From NCBI RefSeq assembly GCF_006385675.1, contig NZ_VFRR01000003.1, positions 62,001 through 126,000 of the forward strand: a stretch of 64,000 bases of DNA. The letters are read 5' to 3'. Numbering within the stretch: position 1 is the first letter of the stretch; every line of letters begins with the position of its first letter. Shown in pieces: positions 58,265-64,000 of this stretch. The position numbers and the translations under genes were made by a program. Source of the stretch: Maribrevibacterium harenarium. Lineage in GTDB: Bacteria > Pseudomonadota > Gammaproteobacteria > Pseudomonadales > Marinomonadaceae. The notes below the pieces were generated by a model, which was given only the letters and a program-made list of their open reading frames with translations, did not search any database and had not been told where the DNA came from.

Positions 58265-58620
58265 GAGCACACCTCTTAACGGTTAGTTTTGTGAAGCAGT
58301 CGGCTTCACCGTGTTAACCTTAAAGCTATATTCTAGGCTATAAACCCCTAATGGGGACTAGCCATTGAAATTACAAGAGCTTCCTGCATCGCACCTAAGT
58401 GACGCTCTTTACTATCAGCTCAAGCAAAGACGATAGTGAAAGATTCCTTAAGTATGCCAGTTCGACCGAAAAAGAAGCCTTTCGTTCCTCTTTTAAGTAG
58501 ACAGAAGTCGATAACTTCCTATGAATCAGCATACCTAATCAGGTGCATATTCCGTTATAATATCTCCTAACCTCGACCGCCTCCAATAAAGAGGGTCAAC
58601 TAATATGAGAAAATTTAACT
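58265..58620. promoter_or_regulatory. Divergent ftsH-yhbY spacer, rlmE absent
   Basis: A 356-bp region without a supported gene. The expected rlmE (about 620 bp) is not present, and a reading of both strands shows no recognisable remnant. A TATAAT at 58556-58561 may be the -10 of yhbY, but no good -35 lies 17 bp upstream. CCCCTAATGGGG near 58347-58358 is a short inverted repeat. Confidence 0.5.
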
Positions 58621-58923
58621 ATGAGCCTAACAAACGTACAAAAAAAGCAATATCGCCTCATCGGTCACAGCCTTAACCCAGTCGTCACCGTTGCTGGCAA
58701 TGGCTTAACTGAAAACGTTTTTGCTGAAATCGACCGTGCTTTAGAAGACCACGAACTCATCAAAGTACGTTACAGCATTGTAGATCGCGACGTACGTGAA
58801 ACTTTGGTTAAAGAAACAGCCAAGGTACTAAAATGCGAAACCGTACAGACTATCGGTAAAGTCGCCCTTTTCTACCGCGCTGCGCTCGAACCAAACCCAA
58901 AGCTATCCAATCTACTGCGCTAA
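58621..58923 (+). CDS. yhbY: YhbY-family RNA-binding protein
   Basis: A 100-residue CRS1/YhbY (CRM) domain protein that associates with pre-50S subunits. It has the KQYRLIGHSLNPVVTVAGNGLT N-terminal segment (key GxxG-like loop) and ALEDHELIKVR near residue 40. It is divergent from ftsH, as in other gammaproteobacteria. Confidence 0.93.
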   Translation: MSLTNVQKKQYRLIGHSLNPVVTVAGNGLTENVFAEIDRALEDHELIKVRYSIVDRDVRETLVKETAKVLKCETVQTIGKVALFYRAALEPNPKLSNLLR

Positions 58924-58987
58924 ATTCTCAACTCCCCTCGATTGACGACGATAACGAAGTGATCAGGCACTTTCTTGGGGAGTCAGT

Positions 58988-59791
58988 ATGATTTTCATTG
59001 AACCCACATCTAGGTTACGCGACTTTAGTGAAATCAGATCTCTACGGACTGCATATCGCAGTCGCCTCACAGTAGAGCAGGATCAGCTAACACTTAGCCA
59101 TGCCGCCAAAGATGTCCACGAGATAGAATTAAATAATAATGGCGCGCTTACCCTTACCAGTAGTGACAGTTTATTAGCTAATCTAATTGAGCATTTACTG
59201 CGCCATATCGACCACGCCGAAGCCAAGGTCACCGCCATCAGCCAAATAGCCGATGACAAATCTCAGTGGCAAATATTTCTGCAAACACCACCACTGCGAC
59301 CTCAAGCCAGTAGCGAGGCCTACTCTTTGGAAGCGCTAGGCAGCAAGAAAAAAACACCAAGCAAATTGCTGCGCGTACCCGTATATGGTCAGGACGGTAG
59401 CTATTTTGAATGGCTCACTCAGCTGCGCCCACCTGCAAGCGGTACACCACCAAAGTGGTTACAACAACTACCTAATAACTTCGTCTTAAGCGCTCTTCGC
59501 ACTCCCTACACCGAAGAAATACTACAAGCTATACCTACTTCTTGGCGCTTTGTTGTCGACCAAGACGGAGAGCCCGATCCATTACGAGAACTCCATCGCG
59601 ACAACCAAGCACCTTGGCAGGGTCTTAACGGACTACAATGGTGGCTCGATAGTGACCACCAAGGACTACCAATCGTGATCGCGGACAGTCAATTCGGGTA
59701 TGTCTATGTGGGTAACATTATTCCGCAATTGGCAACAGTAACTAAGAACGACTCTATCGAGTTCAGCAGTAACACAGACACCAGCGCCTAG
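58988..59791 (+). CDS. Hypothetical protein
   Basis: A 267-residue protein preceded by a GGGGAG site. I recognise no family. No signal peptide or membrane segment is evident. It is rich in Leu and polar residues, with an aromatic patch (WQGLNGLQWWL near residue 215). It lies 64 bp after yhbY on the same strand and may be co-transcribed with it. Convergent with the outer-membrane-like gene at 59801. Confidence 0.6.
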   Translation: MIFIEPTSRLRDFSEIRSLRTAYRSRLTVEQDQLTLSHAAKDVHEIELNNNGALTLTSSDSLLANLIEHLLRHIDHAEAKVTAISQIADDKSQWQIFLQTPPLRPQASSEAYSLEALGSKKKTPSKLLRVPVYGQDGSYFEWLTQLRPPASGTPPKWLQQLPNNFVLSALRTPYTEEILQAIPTSWRFVVDQDGEPDPLRELHRDNQAPWQGLNGLQWWLDSDHQGLPIVIADSQFGYVYVGNIIPQLATVTKNDSIEFSSNTDTSA

Positions 59792-59800
59792 ATCGATCAA

Positions 59801-60325
59801 CTAGGGAAAACGATAGCTCAGACCAAATAAAGTGGAACTCTCACTGTCGCCACCTTTCACACCGGCTTCATTAAGCGTGTACGCAAGATTTAGCCCTAAA
59901 TTCGTTGTTAACGGATGTTCCACACCAAACCCGAGACGCAGCGCAAACTGCTCATTTGCAACACTTGGAGAGGTAGCGATGTAGCCCACTCCAACTAACA
60001 AATAAGGTCGAATGACACCAAAGGAGGTACGTAGTTGAACATCGATGCTGTGAGCGGAGGTCGACAGCTCTTTAGAACTCTTTCCAACAAAACTCTTGCT
60101 TGCAAGCAAGCTCGTCCCGGTGACGGCAACTTGGTCACTAATATGGTATTGCAGCGCCACAGCCGCACCTATTACGTCCAAGTCCTGCTCATCAAACCCA
60201 CGCTCAACGGAAGACAAGTATAGAGATTGCACCCCTAGACCTAGGGAAAATGGAGAAACTGCCGCTGCATTTGAAGCAACAAACGCACTTAACAGCAACG
60301 ACAGCGATAGAAAATATTTAGACAT
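59801..60325 (-). CDS. Small outer-membrane beta-barrel-like protein
   Basis: A 174-residue exported protein. A signal peptide (MSKYFLSLSLLLSAFVASNA, cleavage near residue 22) precedes alternating hydrophobic strands such as RPYLLVGVGYIA and LGLNLAYTLNEAG. It ends in the aromatic-type SYRFP C terminus common to outer-membrane barrels. The pattern resembles OmpA-like/OmpW-sized small porins. Function unknown. The ATG at 60325 is chosen as signal-peptide start. Confidence 0.75.
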   Translation of the reverse strand: MSKYFLSLSLLLSAFVASNAAAVSPFSLGLGVQSLYLSSVERGFDEQDLDVIGAAVALQYHISDQVAVTGTSLLASKSFVGKSSKELSTSAHSIDVQLRTSFGVIRPYLLVGVGYIATSPSVANEQFALRLGFGVEHPLTTNLGLNLAYTLNEAGVKGGDSESSTLFGLSYRFP

Positions 60326-60378
60326 GGAGTTCCTTGCCAACATCAGACAAATTTAGGCAAGTGTACCCCATCCAGAGA

Positions 60379-60720
60379 TTAGATACTAAAGCTAGCACCA
60401 CAACCGCAAGTGGAAGAAGCGTTAGGATTCGCCACAACAAAACGAGAACCTTCCAAATTCTCTACGTAGTCGACCTCAGAGCCCACCAAGTACTGAAAGC
60501 TCAGAGCATCCACCACCATGGTTGCACCATCGCGCTGCACTTGAGTGTCATCTTCCTGCAGCTCTTCGTCAAACGTAAAGCCGTATTGAAAGCCGGAACA
60601 GCCTCCACCCGTTACGTAGACACGCAACATCAGCCTGTCGTTTTCTTCTTCTGCAATCAAGTTCTTCAATTTTGCCGCAGCAGCATCGGTGAAAGAGATT
60701 GGGTCAGCGGATTCAACCAT
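60379..60720 (-). CDS. erpA: Iron-sulfur cluster insertion protein ErpA
   Basis: A 113-residue A-type carrier that delivers Fe-S clusters to target proteins. The three cluster cysteines are visible in [11 protein letters not shown] and the C-terminal [23 protein letters not shown] starts the fold. Confidence 0.95.
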   Translation of the reverse strand: MVESADPISFTDAAAAKLKNLIAEEENDRLMLRVYVTGGGCSGFQYGFTFDEELQEDDTQVQRDGATMVVDALSFQYLVGSEVDYVENLEGSRFVVANPNASSTCGCGASFSI

Positions 60721-60799
60721 GATCTGTCGTTTACCTAATCTTAAAAAGTGACTTGGGTCAAGATTATCCTCTTAACCCAGTAAATTAGTCAAGTATAGA

Positions 60800-62389
60800 T
60801 CAGTGTTCACGTGTAGCGCGGAAGGTGACTTCAGGGAAGCGCTCTTTCGCTAAATTCAAATTCACCATGGTCGGCGCAATGTAGGCAAGGTTATCGCCGC
60901 CATCGAGCGCCAAGTTGGTCTCATTTTTGCGTTTGAACTCTTCGAAACGTTTATTATCGCTGCAATCTACCCAACGGGCAGTAGCCACGTTCACGCTTTC
61001 ATAGATAGCTTCCACGTTGTATTCGGCTTTCAGGCGGGCAACGACCACGTCAAACTGCAGAATACCCACCGCCCCTACGATTAGGTCATTGTTAATCAAA
61101 GGACGGAATACCTGCACAGCACCTTCCTCCGACAATTGCACCAAGCCTTTTAACAGTTGTTTTTGCTTTAACGGATCTTTCAGACGAATGCGGCGGAACA
61201 ACTCTGGGGCAAAGTTAGGAATACCGGCAAATTTTAGACTTTCACCCTGGGTAAAGGTGTCGCCAATCTGAATCGTGCCATGGTTGTGCAAACCAATAAT
61301 GTCACCGGCAAACGCCTCTTCTGCACGGGAGCGATCCCCCGCCAAGAAAGTTACTGCATCAGAGATACTGATTTGCTTACCAATACGCACGTGATTCATC
61401 TTCATACCTTGCTGATATGAGCCTGAAACGATGCGCAAGAAAGCGATACGATCCCGGTGTTTTGGATCCATATTCGCTTGAATTTTGAACACGAAGCCAG
61501 TGAACTTTTCTTCGGTCGCTTCGACTTCGCGCTCATTGGCTTGACGTGGCATTGGTGCCGGCGCCCATTCCGTCAAGCCATCCAACATATGATCCACCCC
61601 AAAGTTACCTAGAGCAGTACCAAAGTAGACCGGTGTTAACTCTCCTTCCAGGAACAATTCTTTATCAAACTCATTGGAGGCACCAGTAACAAGCTCAAGC
61701 TCATCCCGTAATTGTGTAGCTAAATCCTCTCCCACAGCAGAGTCTAGCTCAGGATTATCCAAGCCTTTGATGATACGCACTTCTTGGATGGTATGACCTT
61801 GTCCAGTACTGTAGAGAATGGTTTCATCCCGATGCAGATGATAAACCCCCTTAAAGGCCTTACCACAACCAATCGGCCAAGTGATTGGCGCGCACATGAT
61901 ATTCAGCTCATTTTCCACTTCATCCAGCAATTCCAGTGGGTCACGAATATCACGGTCAAGTTTGTTCATAAAAGTAATGATAGGCGTATCCCGTAAGCGG
62001 GTAACTTCCATCAACTTACGTGTACGATCCTCGACACCTTTCGCCGCATCAATCACCATCAGACAAGAGTCAACCGCAGTCAACGTACGGTAAGTGTCTT
62101 CCGAAAAGTCCTCGTGTCCCGGCGTATCCAGTAGGTTTACCAAGCAATCGTTGTAGGGAAACTGCATCACAGAGGTAGTGATAGAGATACCACGCTCTTT
62201 CTCCATTTCCATCCAGTCTGACTTGGCATGCTGATTAGAGCCACGCCCCTTCACTGTACCTGCAACCTGAATAGCTCGTCCGAATAGCAACACCTTCTCT
62301 GTAATGGTGGTCTTACCGGCATCCGGGTGCGAGATGATAGCAAAGGTCCTTCGCTTATTGATTTCATTAAGAAAATCTTGGTTTGCCAT
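60800..62389 (-). CDS. prfC: Peptide chain release factor RF3
   Basis: A 529-residue GTPase that recycles RF1/RF2 from the ribosome. It has G1 [12 protein letters not shown] near residue 20, [14 protein letters not shown], and NKLDRD, with a C-terminal RF3 domain. It is the last clear chromosomal gene before the phage region, and its promoter must lie in 62390-62520. Confidence 0.97.
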   Translation of the reverse strand: MANQDFLNEINKRRTFAIISHPDAGKTTITEKVLLFGRAIQVAGTVKGRGSNQHAKSDWMEMEKERGISITTSVMQFPYNDCLVNLLDTPGHEDFSEDTYRTLTAVDSCLMVIDAAKGVEDRTRKLMEVTRLRDTPIITFMNKLDRDIRDPLELLDEVENELNIMCAPITWPIGCGKAFKGVYHLHRDETILYSTGQGHTIQEVRIIKGLDNPELDSAVGEDLATQLRDELELVTGASNEFDKELFLEGELTPVYFGTALGNFGVDHMLDGLTEWAPAPMPRQANEREVEATEEKFTGFVFKIQANMDPKHRDRIAFLRIVSGSYQQGMKMNHVRIGKQISISDAVTFLAGDRSRAEEAFAGDIIGLHNHGTIQIGDTFTQGESLKFAGIPNFAPELFRRIRLKDPLKQKQLLKGLVQLSEEGAVQVFRPLINNDLIVGAVGILQFDVVVARLKAEYNVEAIYESVNVATARWVDCSDNKRFEEFKRKNETNLALDGGDNLAYIAPTMVNLNLAKERFPEVTFRATREH

Positions 62390-62524
62390 GTATAAATTCT
62401 TTTAGTTTGTACACGGATTTGTACACACTTTTGGAAGTACTCTCTTTTCAGTTCTTCGCTTGTCAAATCCGTCGTGTTAATCGTAATTGGCCGCTATTTT
62501 CGCTGATCTTGACTTTATAAACAA

Positions 62525-62680
62525 TCAATGGTTATCTAATCGGTTACCATTTACTCTCAGCGTGCGCCAATGCTCAGTTGTAGCTGTTTGCAATCTTTGC
62601 TTCTTCAGCTCATGAACAACTGTGGCTAAACCACAAATTCCTTCGCTACCAAAAATCGATGATAGCTTGTCGTACAACAC
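62525..62680 (-). CDS. Possible small ORF overlapping the phage repressor 3' end
   Basis: A 51-codon frame from a GTG at 62680 (a TTG at 62683 is also possible) to TGA at 62525. It overlaps the last 35 bp of the repressor gene in another frame and continues for 120 bp beyond it. The composition is protein-like (basic middle, Trp-Arg-Thr-Leu-Arg near the end), but no family is recognised and the ribosome-binding site is weak. Confidence 0.3.
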   Translation of the reverse strand: MLYDKLSSIFGSEGICGLATVVHELKKQRLQTATTEHWRTLRVNGNRLDNH

Positions 62681-63293
62681 CAATGATGGTGCAGTTGCCG
62701 TTGATCGGTATTGCAGGGTATTGCGGGTTCAAAGGTTTTAGGTACTTCTGTTCACCATCAATGACCAACTGCTTAAAGGTTGCTTCTTTCGAATCATCCA
62801 AACGCGCAACAACCAATGAACCTGAAGAGTACGGTAACTCGGGATCAACAACGATCACTGCCCCCTCAGGTATGGATTTTTTGCCGCTTGGATTTTCCAT
62901 ACTGTCGCCTTTTACGCGAAGTGCGAAACAACCCTCATGTGCTTTCCCTGTGACTTCACGCCACTCTTCAGCATCTTCATGGGCAAATCCCTCCGCTATT
63001 TCAGTCCAATCACCGGCCTGAACCCAGTTAATGAGAGGAATTCTTCCCTTAATGTCAGGCCCAACTTCTACATTACCGACCCCCAAGCCAATCTCGCCAT
63101 CACCTGTGGCGAGCCAATGAGCATTCACGCGAAGCGCTTCCGCGATCTGCATGGTGTAACGAGACCTAGCCGATTTACCAGAGCAAATCTGGCTGATCGA
63201 CTGCTGTTTGATACCAATGCGACGAGCCAACTCAGACTGAGTCACCCCAGTAAGCTGCAAGGCATGGTTTAGTCGTTCGGATAAAGTTTTCAT
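62646..63293 (-). CDS. Phage CI/LexA-type self-cleaving repressor
   Basis: A 215-residue repressor. The N-terminal helix-turn-helix (TQSELARRIGIKQQSISQIC, about 18-37) binds operators. The C-terminal S24/LexA-like peptidase domain has an Ala93-Gly94 cleavage site, nucleophile Ser131 in VKGDSMENP and general-base Lys174 in EATFKQL. RecA-stimulated self-cleavage on DNA damage would induce the prophage. It lies divergent to the Cro-like gene. Confidence 0.92.
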   Translation of the reverse strand: MKTLSERLNHALQLTGVTQSELARRIGIKQQSISQICSGKSARSRYTMQIAEALRVNAHWLATGDGEIGLGVGNVEVGPDIKGRIPLINWVQAGDWTEIAEGFAHEDAEEWREVTGKAHEGCFALRVKGDSMENPSGKKSIPEGAVIVVDPELPYSSGSLVVARLDDSKEATFKQLVIDGEQKYLKPLNPQYPAIPINGNCTIIGVVRQAIIDFW

Positions 63294-63410
63294 AAGCCCG
63301 CATTCTACAAATAAAACTGTAGCCTTTCAACAATTTTAACTGTTGACTTATCTACAGTTAAAACTGTAACATTCAATCTTGTAACAGTTTTTATTGTAAC
63401 AGGAGACGGT
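63294..63410. promoter_or_regulatory. Phage operator/promoter region
   Basis: The spacer between repressor and Cro-like gene has five ACAGTT/AACTGT half-sites, at 63315-63320, 63338-63343, 63354-63359, 63362-63367 and 63384-63389. Two form the palindrome TACAGTTAAAACTGTA (63353-63368). The rightward promoter is TTGACT (63343-63348) and TAACAT (63367-63372) with 18 bp between. The palindrome therefore covers the promoter spacer, fitting repression by the CI-type protein. Confidence 0.75.
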
Positions 63411-63662
63411 ATGGAAGTGTTCAACACGACACAAAAACATCTCCGCCGTGCCATTGACTTGGTCGGCGGGCAATCAGCATTAGCGCGAGCCATCAACTCA
63501 AAACAGCAAAACGTCTGGTTTTGGTTGAATAAATCAGGACGTGTTCCCGCTGAATTCGTTTTACCCATCGAACAAGCTACGCAAGGACAGGTAACCCGAT
63601 CTCAGTTAAGACCGGATATCTATCCCGAAGGCCAAAGCGAGCTGAAAGCCAGTAACCAGTAG
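63411..63662 (+). CDS. Cro/YdaS-like phage regulator
   Basis: An 83-residue helix-turn-helix protein. The core AIDLVGGQSALARAINSKQQNVWFWLN (key residues G-G-Q-S-A-L-A near 19-25) matches YdaS/Cro-type antirepressors, followed by VPAEFVLPIEQAT. An AGGAGA site precedes the ATG. It is the first rightward gene after the operator region, where it would counteract the repressor. Confidence 0.88.
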   Translation: MEVFNTTQKHLRRAIDLVGGQSALARAINSKQQNVWFWLNKSGRVPAEFVLPIEQATQGQVTRSQLRPDIYPEGQSELKASNQ

Positions 63663-63717
63663 GATTAAGGGCAAGTAATGGTCAGCATTTTACGTAAATA
63701 CAGAAGCGAGTTCCTCC

Positions 63718-64000
63718 ATGCGTGATTATGGCAAGGTCTATACCCGCTTTTGGCTAAAGCAAAACGTTTTGTCCTGGAGTGACTCAGCGAAGTTGCTAGG
63801 ACTGTATTTGCTTACATGCCCACATTGTAATTTGCTTGGCTGCTTTCGATTGCCGATTGGTTACGTTGCTTCTGACTTGAACTGGGATGAGCAACAGGTT
63901 GCCAAGGCTCTAAATGAGTTAGAACAAGATCAGTTCCTCCTTCGTTGCGAGGAATCCGGTTGGACTTTGATTCGGAGCTTTCTGAAGCACAACCCAATCG
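63718..64000 (+). CDS. Phage replication-type protein, 5' part
   Basis: A frame open from the ATG at 63718 to the end of the window (94 codons seen). It contains FWLKQNVLSWSDSAKLLGLYLL, CFRLPIGYVASDLNWDEQQVAKALNELEQDQFL and LIRSFLKHNP. This pattern fits a winged-helix phage replication initiator/organiser N terminus. It lies just downstream of the Cro-like gene, as expected for phage replication genes. A 15-codon frame at 63678-63725 overlaps its start (ATGCGTGA) and might couple translation. Confidence 0.75.
   Translation, partial: MRDYGKVYTRFWLKQNVLSWSDSAKLLGLYLLTCPHCNLLGCFRLPIGYVASDLNWDEQQVAKALNELEQDQFLLRCEESGWTLIRSFLKHNPI

Larger units (their letters stand above)
62525..64000. mobile_element. 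Prophage immunity region (left part of a prophage)
   Basis: A leftward self-cleaving repressor, a repeated-operator control region, a rightward Cro-like gene and the start of a replication-type gene lie in the order seen at lambdoid immunity regions. The chromosomal neighbour is prfC. No integrase and no clear attachment repeat lie between prfC and the repressor, so the left boundary (62390-62650) is uncertain. The right boundary is outside the window. Confidence 0.8.

Noticed and set aside
58265-58620. A degraded rlmE between yhbY and ftsH
   Set aside because: Reading the leftward frames I could not find the typical N-terminal or SAM-binding segments, so I report absence rather than a pseudogene.
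62390-62645. An attachment site or integrase remnant between prfC and the phage repressor
   Set aside because: No direct repeat or tRNA end is visible, and the other prophage end is outside the window, so no att core can be defined.

Overview
The window is chromosomal DNA of a gammaproteobacterium, ending at its right edge in the start of a prophage. The housekeeping blocks are typical of the class: glpE-cca, tsaD-folB, the rpsU-yqeY-dnaG-rpoD macromolecular synthesis block, rsd next to dsbB, and the long pnp-rpsO-truB-rbfA-infB-nusA-rimP-tRNA-secG-tpiA-glmM-folP-ftsH block. A DUF3080-type lipoprotein, an rsd/algQ homologue, zwf-eda-glk and a moderate G+C content suggest a marine Oceanospirillales-like or related lineage. 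That placement is inference.

Layout. 1-9468: core genes (tRNA maturation, folate, t6A modification, ribosomal protein S21, primase, sigma-70, PhoH-like ATPase). 9498-10360: an FMN riboswitch controlling a lumazine synthase of the Brucella RibH2 type. 10429-26320: a carbon-utilisation island that reads as a complete erythritol pathway. A divergent ~710-bp control region (18124-18833) separates leftward eryA-eryB-eryC-eryD from a rightward unit encoding a DUF2291 protein, a sugar-type ABC transporter (ATPase, permease, binding protein), transaldolase and transketolase. A third unit, deoR-eryH-eryI, also runs leftward. 26399-43819: mixed genes including DUF423, a WD40-like lipoprotein, rsd, dsbB, a FliL-like protein, trmB, an H-NS-family protein, tex, azoR with a divergent LysR regulator, eda-zwf-glk, a DUF484-GGDEF protein, an ABC-F ATPase and an unusual PRPP-synthetase-family protein. 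43959-58264: the conserved leftward pnp-to-ftsH block with tRNA-fMet and tRNA-Leu(GAG). 58621-62389: yhbY, an unknown gene, a small outer-membrane-like protein, erpA and prfC. About 62525-64000: phage immunity region (self-cleaving repressor, operators, Cro-like protein) and the start of a replication-type gene.

How the genes work together. Erythritol imported by the ABC system would be phosphorylated (EryA), oxidised (EryB) and isomerised in three steps (EryC, EryH, EryI) to D-erythrose 4-phosphate. The co-located transaldolase and transketolase are the enzymes that turn erythrose 4-phosphate into fructose 6-phosphate and glyceraldehyde 3-phosphate. The nearby zwf, eda and glk supply parts of the hexose/Entner-Doudoroff route; neither pgl nor edd is in the window. 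Two regulators of different families (SorC-type EryD and a DeoR-type protein) lie inside the island.

The most interesting points are the Brucella-like ery pathway joined to tal/tkt in a gammaproteobacterium, the riboswitch-driven RibH2 beside it, an orphan rightward terminator between deoR and eryD that suggests an unannotated small RNA, the absence of rlmE between yhbY and ftsH, and the divergent PRPP-synthetase-like protein.
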